NCBI RefSeq assembly: GCF_024753285.1
Contig: NZ_JANUGW010000005.1
Location: 310,001-374,000 of the forward strand
Direction: 5' to 3'
DNA length: 64,000 nt
Origin: Massilia pinisoli
GTDB taxonomy: Bacteria > Pseudomonadota > Gammaproteobacteria > Burkholderiales > Burkholderiaceae_D
Below are positions 1 through 8,870 of this stretch, in pieces (position 1 is the first letter of the stretch; each line of letters starts with the position of its first letter). The notes below the pieces were generated by a model. It worked only from the letters and a program-made list of their open reading frames with translations. It searched no databases and was not told the origin of the DNA. The position numbers and the translations under genes are program-made.

Positions 1-626
1 GGCGCGGGCGCCGGCGATTGCGGGATGCGCCAGCTCGTGGCGAGGCCCAGCACGGCCACGGCCAATGTCCCGAATGCGACCAGGTGCACGCCCGCGGCAC
101 CGTGACCGGCCAGGACCGCGCCCACCACCTCGCCCAGCAGGATGCCGACGAACGTACCCATTTCGATGACGCCGTTGCCGCCCACGAGTTCCTCGGCCTT
201 CAGATGCTGCGGCAGGTACGCGTATTTCACGGGGCCGAACAAGGTCGAGTGCACGCCCATGCCGACGACGGCCGCGACGAGCAGCCACAGCGTGTGCGTC
301 AACCAGCCAGCGGCGGCGACGGCCATGATGCCGATCTCGAGCAGCTTGACGAAGCGCGCCAGCCGGCCCTTCTCGACCTTGTCCGCGATCTGGCCCGCCG
401 TGGCCGAGAACACGACGTACGGCAGGATGAACAGGCCCGGGATCAACTGGTTCAACAGATACGAAGGCACCGTCGTCCACGCCAGCGCGTCGTACGTGAG
501 CACGACGAGCAGCGCCGTCTTGAACAGGTTGTCGTTGAAGGCACCCAGGAACTGGGTCCAGAAGAACGGGCCGAAGCGGCGCTCGGTCAGCAGGGCAAAC
601 TGGCTGCGGTGGGTCGGGTGGCTCAT
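1..626 (-). CDS. MFS transporter, LplT/Aas-type (partial, 5' part)
   Basis: The reading frame starts with ATG at 626 and runs off the left edge, so about 208 residues are visible. The N-terminus (RRFGPFFWTQFLGAFNDN) and the following segments (FSATAGQIADKVEKG, TLFGPVKYAYLPQHL) match the lysophospholipid transporter LplT. In many betaproteobacteria this domain is fused to the acyltransferase/acyl-ACP synthetase Aas. At least five hydrophobic segments are visible. Known role of the family: flipping lysophospholipids inward for re-acylation. Whether this copy carries the C-terminal acyltransferase cannot be seen. The 169 bp upstream (627-795) separates it from the codirectional AbrB gene and holds nothing else I recognise. 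Confidence 0.8.
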   Translation of the reverse strand, partial: MSHPTHRSQFALLTERRFGPFFWTQFLGAFNDNLFKTALLVVLTYDALAWTTVPSYLLNQLIPGLFILPYVVFSATAGQIADKVEKGRLARFVKLLEIGIMAVAAAGWLTHTLWLLVAAVVGMGVHSTLFGPVKYAYLPQHLKAEELVGGNGVIEMGTFVGILLGEVVGAVLAGHGAAGVHLVAFGTLAVAVLGLATSWRIPQSPAPA

Positions 627-795
627 GCTTGTCGGTCGATGCGGATGTCAGGGATGCGACAATCTACAACACAACCGGCACGTTGAACACAGGATGTTTC
701 TCCACCTGAATCAAGAGTCGTGGATTCCGCTACCCGAACGGGCTTAAACTGCGCCCTCAGCGGCCGACGTTGCGGCAAACGTCACCCCAACCGGG

Positions 796-1842
796 TCAAG
801 CCACCCGCGTCCACGCCCGGTACAGCGGCCCGATGCCCAGCACGACGACCACCATGCGCGCGACGTGGAACGCCGTCACGACGGGCACGCCCAGGTGCAG
901 CACGCGCGCCGTCAGCGCCATCTCGGCGATGCCGCCCGGCGACGTGGCGAGCACCATCGTCCCGGGATGCATGCCCGTGATCGCCGCCACGCAGAACGCG
1001 AACGCGCCGGCCAGCAGCAACGTGACGACCGTGCACGCGGCCACGCTGGCCAGGTAACGCGGCGCGGTATGCACGAACGCGGGCGTGGAGCGCGTACCCA
1101 GCGAGACGCCGATGAACAGCTGGCCCGTGCGGATCATCCATTCCGGCAAACGTGAAAGCTGCACGCCGGCCGCCGTCAACATCATCGCGACGAGCAGCGG
1201 GCCGATCACCCATGCGTTCGGCAGGCGCAGGCGTTTCAGCGCCAGCGCGGCGGCGCTCGTCACGGCGATCAGTACACTCAAGCCGGCCACGTCGACCCGG
1301 CCCGCGAGCGGCACGAACGCGTCGAGCCCCGCTCCCCAGCCATGCGATGCGAGCCAGCGCACGACGAACGGTATCGTGCCGACCACCATCATGATGCGCA
1401 GGCTGTGCGCGGCCGCCACGCGTTCGACGACGGCGCCATGGCGTTCGGCCTGCACGGCCATCTCGGACGCGCCGCCGACGGCCATCGCGAAGAACGCCGT
1501 GGCATCGTCGCTGCCGGACAGCCGGCGCAGCAGCGCACCTGCCGCCATGCCCATGCACACGGCGAAGCTGACGGCCAAGGCGATCCAGCCCACGTTGCGT
1601 GCCAGCGCCGCCAGCACGGGCGCGCTGAAGTACAGGCCCAGCGCCGTGCCGATGGCCCACTGCCCCGCCTCGCGCGCCTGCACGGGTGCGGAGAGGCGTG
1701 CGCCCAGCATGCACGCGATCGCGGTCGAGAACAGCGGCCCGATCATCCACGGCAGCGGCGTGTCGAGGGCGATGCAGGCCTGCGCGGCCACGAAGGCCAG
1801 CGCCAGCGCGGGCAGAAAAGTCCCGATCAAAATCCGGATCAA
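796..1842 (-). CDS. AbrB-family membrane transporter (AbrB duplication protein)
   Basis: Integral membrane protein of about 348 aa with repeated hydrophobic segments and the internal duplication of the AbrB/YgjD-like transporter family (PWMIGPLF near the start, repeated as AWVIGPLLVAMML). I place the start at TTG 1842, giving [15 protein letters not shown] as the first membrane segment. The frame is open further upstream, but that part lies inside the ATPase gene. The TTG overlaps the TGA of the ATPase gene by 3 bp, so translation is probably coupled. Its position as last gene of a porin-binding protein-ABC operon suggests it handles the same or a related organic acid; the substrate is unknown. 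Confidence 0.7.
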   Translation of the reverse strand: MIRILIGTFLPALALAFVAAQACIALDTPLPWMIGPLFSTAIACMLGARLSAPVQAREAGQWAIGTALGLYFSAPVLAALARNVGWIALAVSFAVCMGMAAGALLRRLSGSDDATAFFAMAVGGASEMAVQAERHGAVVERVAAAHSLRIMMVVGTIPFVVRWLASHGWGAGLDAFVPLAGRVDVAGLSVLIAVTSAAALALKRLRLPNAWVIGPLLVAMMLTAAGVQLSRLPEWMIRTGQLFIGVSLGTRSTPAFVHTAPRYLASVAACTVVTLLLAGAFAFCVAAITGMHPGTMVLATSPGGIAEMALTARVLHLGVPVVTAFHVARMVVVVLGIGPLYRAWTRVA

Positions 1843-2906
1843 AACACCCAGAGCTTCTCGGCCGGCATCTCGAGCCAGTAATTGCCCGGATCGATGCGGT
1901 GCTTGGAATAGGCGCGCACGCTCGCGCTGCCATGCTTGAACAGGCATTCCCAGCGGTCGCCCAGGTACATGCACGTGGACAGCGGCAGTTTGATGCCGTT
2001 GTCGACCGGGTCGCGGCCGATGCGGACTTCTTCCACCCGGATCAGCGCCGTGCCCTCGACGTCCGGCGCGCCGTTGCCGCGCGCCGTCGCGTTCAGCGCC
2101 ATGCCCTCCACCTGCAAACGGGCGCCGCCGCCGTTGCGGGCCACGATCTTGGCCGGCAGGCGGTTGTTACTGCCCATGAACTCCGCCGTGAACAGGGTGT
2201 CCGGCGATTCGTACATCGATTGCGGCGTGCCCTGCTGCTCGATCTTGCCGTTGTTGAGCAGCAGGATGCGGTCCGAGATCGCCATCGCCTCGGCCTGGTC
2301 GTGCGTGACCATCAGTGCCGAGAGGCCCAGACGCACGATCAGCTCGCGCAGGAAGGCGCGCGCTTCCTCGCGCAATTTGGCGTCGAGGTTCGACAGCGGC
2401 TCGTCGAGCAGGATGACGGGCGGGTTGTAGACGAGCGCGCGGGCGATCGCCACGCGCTGCTGCTGGCCGCCGGAGAGCTGGTGCGGGAAGCGCTCGCCCA
2501 GGTGGCCGAGGCCCAGCTGCGCCAGCACTTCGCGCACTTTCGGCTCGATGTCGCGCGCGGCCAGCTTGCGCAGCTTGAGGCCATAGGCCACGTTGTCGAA
2601 CACGGTCTTGTGCGGCCACAGTGCGTACGACTGGAACACGAGGCCCAGGTTGCGCGCCTCGGCCGGCAGCTCCAGCTTCTTGCTGCCGTCGAACACGCGG
2701 CGCTCGCCGATGTCGATGGTGCCCGATTTCGGGCTTTCCAGGCCGGCGACGGCGCGCAGCAGCGTGGTCTTGCCGCTGCCCGAAGGGCCCAGCAGCGCCA
2801 CGACTTCGCCGCGCTGCAAATGCATCGACACGCCCTTCAGGATCGGGTTGGCGGTGGCGCCGTGGCCGTAGTCGAGGTGCAGGTCGTTGACGGTCAAAAC
2901 GTTCAT
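1839..2906 (-). CDS. ABC transporter ATP-binding protein, Fe(III)/phosphonate type (FbpC-like)
   Basis: ATPase subunit of 355 aa. Walker A is GPSGSGKTT (about residues 39-47), the signature is LSGGQQQR, Walker B is VILLDEP and the switch histidine lies in VTHDQAEA. The C-terminal 110 residues form a TOBE-type regulatory domain as in FbpC/PotA. It lies 18 bp after the fused permease gene. Family knowledge: these importers carry ferric ion, ferric chelates, 2-aminoethylphosphonate or polyamines, and the sequence alone does not settle which. The 3' end overlaps the AbrB-type gene. Confidence 0.88.
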   Translation of the reverse strand: MNVLTVNDLHLDYGHGATANPILKGVSMHLQRGEVVALLGPSGSGKTTLLRAVAGLESPKSGTIDIGERRVFDGSKKLELPAEARNLGLVFQSYALWPHKTVFDNVAYGLKLRKLAARDIEPKVREVLAQLGLGHLGERFPHQLSGGQQQRVAIARALVYNPPVILLDEPLSNLDAKLREEARAFLRELIVRLGLSALMVTHDQAEAMAISDRILLLNNGKIEQQGTPQSMYESPDTLFTAEFMGSNNRLPAKIVARNGGGARLQVEGMALNATARGNGAPDVEGTALIRVEEVRIGRDPVDNGIKLPLSTCMYLGDRWECLFKHGSASVRAYSKHRIDPGNYWLEMPAEKLWVF

Positions 2907-2924
2907 GATGGTTGTCTCGCTTTT

Positions 2925-4739
2925 TTAATTGTGTAACTTGACGCCGAAGCGCAACGCGATGCCGAGGCCGATGGCCACCAGCGTGATGTTGATGAACGAC
3001 AGGGCGGCCACGAGGTCCGTCGAGCCGCCGGCCCACAGCGACACGAGCATCGCGCCGATCACCTCGGTGCCGGGCGACAGCAGGTACACGCCCGTCGAGT
3101 ACTCGCGTTCGAAAATCAGGAAGACCATCAGCCAGGCGCCCAGCATGCCGAACTTGATCAACGGGAGCGTCACGTCGCGGGTGACGCGGCCGCGGCTCGC
3201 GCCCACGGCACGTGCCGCCTCTTCCAGTTCCGGGCCGACCTGCAGCAGCGACGTCGACACGAGGCGCATGCCGTACGCGAGCCACACGACGGAGTACGCG
3301 AGCCACAGCGCGAAGATCGTCGAACGGATCTGACGCAATTGCGGGATGAGGTGCTCCGACAGCCAGGCGGCGACGCCGTTGTCCATGCCGCGCAGCAGGC
3401 CGTCGAGCCAGCTCGGCACGAACAGGAACACCCACAGGAACGACAGGCCTGCCAGCAGGCCAGGCACGGCGCGCGGCACCAGCACGCTGTAGTCCAGCAG
3501 ACGCGTGATGCCGTCGTTCTTCCGGTGCATGGCCAGCGCGATCGCCGTGTAGCAGGCCACGGCCAGCGCACCGCCGATGACGCCGATCAGGATCGTGTTG
3601 ACGATGCCGCGCACGAGCGACGGTTCCTGGAAGATGTCGCGGAAGTGCTGCAGGGTGAGCACATCGGCCAGCTTGACGCCCTCGCCCCAGTACTGGACGA
3701 ACGAGCGCAGCACGATGCCGGACAGCGGCAGCACGATGGTCACGAGGATCCAGGCGGCCAGCACGGCGAGCGCGGCCCACTTCCACTTGCCCAGCGACAG
3801 CGGCTTCTGGCGCGCGCCCTTGCCCTTGATCGACACGTATTTGTTGGCCGACTTCAGCAGCCAGCGCTGCAGCATCACGAGCGGCAAGGTGACGGCGACG
3901 AGGCACACGGCGACGGCGGCCATCAGGTGGTACGACGGCGTGCCCAGTTTATTGGTCAGCTTGTACAGGTACGTCGCGAGCACGAGGTGGCCTTCCGGGT
4001 CGCCCAGCACGAGGACGAGGCCGAACACCTCGAAGCCGAGGAAGAACACGAGCACGCCCGCATACGCGAGGGCCGGCATGATCATCGGCAGCGACACGTT
4101 GAACATCACCTGCCACGGCGATGCGCCGGAGACGCGCGCCGCTTCCTCCACGTCGGAGCCGAGGCTCTTCAACGCGGACGAGGCGTACAGGTACACGTGC
4201 GGCACGTGCGTGAGGCCGGCGATGACGACGATGCTCGTGAACGAATACACGTTCCAGGGCACGAAGCCCAGCATCTCGTGGATCCACGTCGTGTAGAAGC
4301 CGACGGGGCCCATGGAGACGACGTAGCCGAAGCCCATCACCATCGGCGACACGAAGATCGGGACGAGCAGCAGCGGCGCGATCCAGCCGCGGCCCGGCAG
4401 GTCGGTGCGCACCATCAGGAACGCGAGCATGCCGCCCAGCGGCACGGCGATGGCGGCGAGGCCGGTGGCCAGCAGCATGCCGTTCTTGAAGGCGAGCCAG
4501 AAGTCCGGGTCGTCGAAGATGAAGCGGAACGCGTCCAGGCCCAGCATCTTGTCGGGCATGAAGAATGGCGCCGTCAGGAAGCTCTGGTAGAAAACGAGGA
4601 ACAGCGGCAGGAAGATGGCCACGCAGGTGAGCAGCACGACGACGCCGCGCGTCCAGTTGAAGCGCGGCGCGCGCACGGCCGGCAGGCTGCCGACGCCGTC
4701 GGCGTCCTTGGTGTCGAGTGGCATGGTTGAAGTAGGCAT
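2925..4739 (-). CDS. ABC transporter permease, two-domain fused (FbpB-like)
   Basis: A 604-aa membrane protein with two BinPD-transport permease domains in one chain (about residues 65-290 and 350-600). Each has an EAA loop: EEAARVSGASPWQVMFNVSLP and EEAARAVGASRGRVTRDVTLP. About twelve hydrophobic segments are present. The fused arrangement is typical of FbpB/CysT-class permeases that work with a single ATPase dimer. It sits between the binding-protein gene and the ATPase gene, with 61 bp and 18 bp gaps. Confidence 0.88.
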   Translation of the reverse strand: MPTSTMPLDTKDADGVGSLPAVRAPRFNWTRGVVVLLTCVAIFLPLFLVFYQSFLTAPFFMPDKMLGLDAFRFIFDDPDFWLAFKNGMLLATGLAAIAVPLGGMLAFLMVRTDLPGRGWIAPLLLVPIFVSPMVMGFGYVVSMGPVGFYTTWIHEMLGFVPWNVYSFTSIVVIAGLTHVPHVYLYASSALKSLGSDVEEAARVSGASPWQVMFNVSLPMIMPALAYAGVLVFFLGFEVFGLVLVLGDPEGHLVLATYLYKLTNKLGTPSYHLMAAVAVCLVAVTLPLVMLQRWLLKSANKYVSIKGKGARQKPLSLGKWKWAALAVLAAWILVTIVLPLSGIVLRSFVQYWGEGVKLADVLTLQHFRDIFQEPSLVRGIVNTILIGVIGGALAVACYTAIALAMHRKNDGITRLLDYSVLVPRAVPGLLAGLSFLWVFLFVPSWLDGLLRGMDNGVAAWLSEHLIPQLRQIRSTIFALWLAYSVVWLAYGMRLVSTSLLQVGPELEEAARAVGASRGRVTRDVTLPLIKFGMLGAWLMVFLIFEREYSTGVYLLSPGTEVIGAMLVSLWAGGSTDLVAALSFINITLVAIGLGIALRFGVKLHN

Positions 4740-4800
4740 GGGATATCCGATCGAATGAAGCCGGCGGGCCCTGGCCCGCCGTGTACGGCTTGATGACTGC

Positions 4801-5898
4801 TTACTTCTTGCCGGCGGTGGCCTTCCACTCCTTCAGGAACGCGAGGCGGAGGGCCGGCTCCAGGTATTCCGCGACGGCCGGGCTGACGGGCAGCGGCTTC
4901 AGGTTCTTCTCGCCGATCTCCTTGATCAATTCGCTCGACGTCGTCTCGCCCGTCACGTCGGACCGGATCGCGAACAGTTTCGATGCGTTGGCGATGACGG
5001 TCTGGCCGCGGTGCGACAGGATGTAGTCCGTCCACAGCTTGGCGGCGTTCGGGTGCTTGGCGACCTTGTTGATGAACGTCACGCGCGAGATGACCAGCGT
5101 GTAGTCCTTCGGCAGCACGACGCCCAGCGACGGGTCGGTCTTGGCGCGCACGAGGGCGTAGGAACCCAGCACGTTATAGCCGATCAGGTTCTCGCCCGAC
5201 GAAATGCGCTCGAGCATGGTGCCGGTCGACGACTGCACGCGCACCTTCGCGGCGCCGAACGCCTGCTCCAGCTGCTTGTATTGCGCGAAGTCGCGCGAGT
5301 CCTGCGTCATGAACATGAAGCCGACGCCCGATTTCTCGATGTCGTACGTGGTGACCTTGTCCTGGAACTTCGGCTGCTGGATGATGCGCACGAAGTCGGC
5401 GTGCGTCTGCGGCACTTCTTCGGGTTTGAGCAGGCGCTTGTTGTAGACGAAGGCGGCCGGCTCGAACGTGGTGCCGTACGCGGTGTCCTTCCACACGGCC
5501 CATGCCGGCAGCTTGGACGCTTCGACCGATTTGTACTGCATCGCGTAGCCGCCCGCGGCCAGCTTCATCTGCAGGTCCATCGCCGACGACCACAGCACGT
5601 CGGCCGTGTCGCCGCCGGCCGCGTTCTCGGAGAAGAAGCGGTTGTACACCTCGGTCGAGTTCATGTCGTTGTACTCGACCGTGATGTTCGGGTACAGCGC
5701 GTTGAAATCCTTGATCAGCGGCTGGGCGGCCTTGCTGTCGGTGGCGCCGTAGATCACGAGCTTGCCTTCCTTCTTCGCGCCGTCGACCAGTTGCTGGTAG
5801 CCGGCCGGATAGCCTGCCGGAACCTCGGCCAGTGCGGATGCGCACGATGCGGCCGATGCCAAGACAGCTGCTGCGATCAGGGTCTTCTTGAAGTTCAT
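4801..5898 (-). CDS. ABC transporter extracellular solute-binding protein (FbpA-like)
   Basis: A 365-aa periplasmic binding protein with a cleavable signal peptide (MNFKKTLIAAAVLASAASCASALA). It shows type-1/Fbp features: VIYGATDSKAAQPLIKDF after strand one, YNDMNSTEVYNRFFSE, and the ligand-cleft region ISSGENLIGYNVLGSYAL. A purine-rich Shine-Dalgarno (GGAG) lies a few bases upstream of ATG 5898. Its position directly upstream of permease and ATPase defines a complete importer. Iron(III) or a chelate is the usual ligand of the closest-looking families; a carboxylate is equally compatible with the neighbouring Bug protein and TctDE regulators. Confidence 0.83.
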   Translation of the reverse strand: MNFKKTLIAAAVLASAASCASALAEVPAGYPAGYQQLVDGAKKEGKLVIYGATDSKAAQPLIKDFNALYPNITVEYNDMNSTEVYNRFFSENAAGGDTADVLWSSAMDLQMKLAAGGYAMQYKSVEASKLPAWAVWKDTAYGTTFEPAAFVYNKRLLKPEEVPQTHADFVRIIQQPKFQDKVTTYDIEKSGVGFMFMTQDSRDFAQYKQLEQAFGAAKVRVQSSTGTMLERISSGENLIGYNVLGSYALVRAKTDPSLGVVLPKDYTLVISRVTFINKVAKHPNAAKLWTDYILSHRGQTVIANASKLFAIRSDVTGETTSSELIKEIGEKNLKPLPVSPAVAEYLEPALRLAFLKEWKATAGKK

Positions 5899-5947
5899 GG
5901 TTGTTGTCTCCTAGGGTAGGTATTGTTGTCGGCCGGTGGTGCCGGCC

Positions 5948-6910
5948 TCAGTGCTCGCGAACCAGGTTGAATTCCCTGGCCTGTCGGTTGTAATCGAGGA
6001 TGGCCTGCTTGACCCAGCGCGTCAGGGCGTCGCCCGTCAGCGAGAACGGATACAGGCCGGTGGCCGCGCGCAGTTGCGTGAACGCGGGTGTCGCCTGCGC
6101 GCGGGCGAACGCGTCGACCCAGCGGCGGTAGTCGGCATCCGGCACGCCGGGCCCCATCCACACGCCGCGGATCACGGGCCACACGATGTCGTAGCCCTGC
6201 TCGCGCGCGGTGGGCACGGCGGCCAGCACGCCGGGCAGGCGGCGGTCGGCCAGCACGGCCAGCACGCGCACGTTGCCGGGGCCGGCGTACAGCACCGCTT
6301 CCGACGCGTCGCCCGAGATCACCTGCACGTAGTTGGCGCTCATCGCCGTGAACGTCTCGCCGCCGCCCTCCAGCGCCACGAAGCGCAGGCGGCGCGGCTC
6401 CACGCCGGCGCGGCGCGCCAGCAGCGCGACCTTCATCCAGTCCTGGCTGCCGATGGTGCCGGACACGCCGATCAGCACCTGCTCCGGATTGCGCTTGATC
6501 GCGTTCATCAATTCGCCGAGGCTGTGCCAGGGCGAATCGGCACGCACCGCGATCATCCCGTAGTCGACGCCCAGCGCCGCCACCCAACGCACGTCACTGG
6601 CGGTCGCCTTGCCGAACTTGCCTTCCGCGAGGTTGAGCAGCGAACCACCCGAGAACGCGACGAGCGTGTCGGATTCGGCGCGCCGCTGCGACACGAGCGT
6701 GTGCCACGCGACGGCGCCGATCCCTCCCGGCAGGTAGGCCAGTTTCAACTTCGCGTCCGGCAAGGCCTTCTGGGCCAGCTTGCAGGTCAGGTCCATGGCG
6801 CCGCCCGGCTTGGACGGCACCACGCATTCGGCGCCGGCGGATACCGCCGACACCGGCAGGGAAGCCACGGCGAACGCCGCGGCGAACAGGATGTGAAGCG
6901 CGCGGATCAT
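5948..6910 (-). CDS. Tripartite tricarboxylate transporter substrate-binding protein (Bug/TctC family)
   Basis: A 320-aa periplasmic protein with a signal peptide (MIRALHILFAAAFAVASLPVSA). Bug-family landmarks are KPGGAMDLTCKLAQ, YLPGGIGAVAWHTL, a central ligand region (FVALEGGGETFTAM) and VWMGPGVPDADYRRW. It is somewhat divergent in the first strand. Bug proteins bind carboxylates or other small anions and pass them to TctAB or act in two-component sensing. No tctAB genes are present here, so it may feed the adjacent ABC permease or serve as sensor partner of the divergent TctE-type kinase; that is inference. Confidence 0.82.
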   Translation of the reverse strand: MIRALHILFAAAFAVASLPVSAVSAGAECVVPSKPGGAMDLTCKLAQKALPDAKLKLAYLPGGIGAVAWHTLVSQRRAESDTLVAFSGGSLLNLAEGKFGKATASDVRWVAALGVDYGMIAVRADSPWHSLGELMNAIKRNPEQVLIGVSGTIGSQDWMKVALLARRAGVEPRRLRFVALEGGGETFTAMSANYVQVISGDASEAVLYAGPGNVRVLAVLADRRLPGVLAAVPTAREQGYDIVWPVIRGVWMGPGVPDADYRRWVDAFARAQATPAFTQLRAATGLYPFSLTGDALTRWVKQAILDYNRQAREFNLVREH

Positions 6911-6933
6911 GATGTCGCGGCCTCGGCGTGGGG

Positions 6934-7989
6934 TCAGAACCGGTACTGGATGCCGGTGGTGACGCCCGTCTGCGTCGTCCCGAAGCCAGGGTCGTCACGC
7001 GACAGGCCCACGAGCTGGCCGTGGTCGGCCGTGGCATGCGCCACGGCGGCGTACAGCCAGACGCGCTTGGACAGCGAGTACATGGCACGCGCCACGTACA
7101 TGGTCGGGTCGGCGTCCTTTGCCGACGGCAGGTTCTTCGTGTTGACGTGGTAGACGGCGCCCGTCAGGGTCCACGGGTAGACCAGGTAGGTCGCGCCGGC
7201 CCAGTAGGTGTCGCCGCGCAGGTCGGCCGTATTGGCCTTGCCTGCCTGGAGCTTGTAGCCGCGCATGCCGACCTGGTAGCTCATCGGGCCCGCCTTGTAC
7301 TCGCCGCCCAGGTGGAATGCCGTCGTCTTGTCGCGGTTGCCGGTGGCGACGACCGTGTTGCCGTTGACCTGCTCGTACGCGGCCATCGCGCCGAAGCCGC
7401 CGCCGAACCAGGAACCGCCGACGGCGTACTTGCGGCTGTCCGCGTTGTTGCCGGCCTGCTCACCCATGCCGATGGTGGCGCCGTAGGTGAAGCCGCCCGT
7501 GTGGCCCGTGTACTTGATCAGGTTGTCGAACGCGGTCGTCATGCCGTATTTCGACGGGCCGGTGGCGCTGCCCGACGTCGCCCACGAGTAGTTCGGGGCG
7601 AAGCCCATCGGGTCGAACTTGATGACCAGGTCGTAGGTCGTCGTGAACGAGCGGCCGATGATGACCTGTCCGAAGCCGCCTTCGAGGCCGACGTTGGCCT
7701 GGCGCTTGAACAGGTTGCCGTCCTGGGCGCCCGTGTCCATCAGGATGCCGCCTTCCAGGTTGAAGATGGCTTTCAGGCCGCCCCCGAGGTCTTCGCTGCC
7801 GCGGAAGCCCCAGCGCGACGTGTTCTTGCCGCCCGAGATGACCCGCACCTGGCTGCCGTCGTTGGCGGCGGCATGGTTCACGTATTCGACGCCGGCGTCC
7901 ACGATGCCGTAGACCTGGACGTTGGTTTGCGCGGATGCGTTCAGGGAAAGCGCTGCCAGGACGGCAAGCGCGAGGGCCGATTTCTTCAT
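6934..7989 (-). CDS. Outer-membrane porin, betaproteobacterial OmpC/Bug-operon type
   Basis: A 351-aa trimeric porin. The start at 7989 (MKKSALALAVLAALSLNASA, a signal peptide) is preceded by GGAGAC; the frame is open 25 codons further upstream but that lacks a signal. Typical Gram-negative porin_4 features are the first strand VQVYGIVDAGVEYV, SRWGFRGSEDLGGGLKAIF, GFGQVIIGRSFTTTYDL and the C-terminal GVTTGIQYRF ending in Phe, the Bam signal. It is the first gene of the six-gene minus-strand transport operon and presumably admits the same solute. Confidence 0.9.
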   Translation of the reverse strand: MKKSALALAVLAALSLNASAQTNVQVYGIVDAGVEYVNHAAANDGSQVRVISGGKNTSRWGFRGSEDLGGGLKAIFNLEGGILMDTGAQDGNLFKRQANVGLEGGFGQVIIGRSFTTTYDLVIKFDPMGFAPNYSWATSGSATGPSKYGMTTAFDNLIKYTGHTGGFTYGATIGMGEQAGNNADSRKYAVGGSWFGGGFGAMAAYEQVNGNTVVATGNRDKTTAFHLGGEYKAGPMSYQVGMRGYKLQAGKANTADLRGDTYWAGATYLVYPWTLTGAVYHVNTKNLPSAKDADPTMYVARAMYSLSKRVWLYAAVAHATADHGQLVGLSRDDPGFGTTQTGVTTGIQYRF

Positions 7990-8057
7990 AATGTCTCCGT
8001 TGTTGTAATCAATGCGGTCGTGAGCCGCCTCGTGAAGCCAAGGATAGGTTCCCTTAG

Positions 8058-8086
8058 CTTTCAATCAGCTTTCATTAATCCTTTCA
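8058..8086. promoter_or_regulatory. Triple CTTTCA direct repeat, candidate TctD operator
   Basis: CTTTCA occurs at 8058-8063, 8069-8074 and 8081-8086, with 11- and 12-bp periods. This falls in the 174-bp region between the divergent porin and tctD genes. OmpR/PhoB-class regulators bind tandem half-sites spaced about one helical turn apart, so this is the natural operator for the adjacent regulator. That assignment is inference. Confidence 0.5.
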
Positions 8087-8163
8087 ATCGCAACATTGTG
8101 GAAATCACGTAACAGTGCAAGGGCAGCCGAGACACGGCGCGCTCCGTCGCTTACACTGGCACG

Positions 8164-8862
8164 ATGCGAATCCTGTTAGTCGAAGACCACGTCGAGCTGT
8201 CCCACTGGGTATCGAAAGCCCTGCGCGACGCCAATCTCACCGTCGAATGCGCGGCCACCGGCGCCGACGCCGACGCGCTGCTGCACACCCAGGACTACGC
8301 CCTCGTCATCCTGGACCTCACTCTGCCCCGCATGGACGGCCTGGACGTGCTGCGCCGCCTGCGCGCGCGTGGCGGCACGCGCGGACGCACGCCCGTGATG
8401 ATCCTGACGGCGCGCGGCGGCCTGGAAGAACGGGTGCAAGGCCTGAACCTGGGCGCCGACGACTACCTGGCGAAGCCGTTCGAACTTGCGGAACTGGAGG
8501 CGCGCGTAAAGGCACTGTTGCGCCGAAGCGTCGGAAACGAGGCGCCCGTGCACAGTTGCGGGCAGCTCAGCTTCGACACGGTCGCCCGCATGTTCACCTA
8601 CTGCGGCGAGCCGCTGGCGCTGACGCCGCGCGAGCACGCCGTGCTGGAAGCGCTGATTTCGCGCCCGGGCCGTGCCGTGTCGAAGGAAAAGCTGTTCGAC
8701 GAAGTGTTCGCGCTGGACGACGACGCCAACCTCGACGCCATCGAGCTGTACATCCACCGCGTGCGCAAGAAGCTGGACAAGCGCCCCGAGGGCGGCGCCG
8801 CCATCGCCACCTTGCGCGGCATCGGCTACCTGCTGCAGGAGCGCCCGCCCGCCGGGTCTTGA
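8164..8862 (+). CDS. tctD: OmpR-family response regulator, TctD-like
   Basis: A 232-aa regulator. The receiver domain (1-120) has acidic pair ED (residues 7-8), phospho-Asp in VILDLTLPRMDG and Lys in DYLAKPFEL. The C-terminal winged helix (about 130-228) includes LTPREHAVLEALISRPGRAVSKE and the recognition region DAIELYIHRVRKKLD. The kinase gene follows 8 bp later. Given the TctE-type kinase and the divergent Bug/porin operon, control of carboxylate uptake is the likely job. Confidence 0.85.
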   Translation: MRILLVEDHVELSHWVSKALRDANLTVECAATGADADALLHTQDYALVILDLTLPRMDGLDVLRRLRARGGTRGRTPVMILTARGGLEERVQGLNLGADDYLAKPFELAELEARVKALLRRSVGNEAPVHSCGQLSFDTVARMFTYCGEPLALTPREHAVLEALISRPGRAVSKEKLFDEVFALDDDANLDAIELYIHRVRKKLDKRPEGGAAIATLRGIGYLLQERPPAGS

Positions 8863-8870
8863 ATCCCGCG

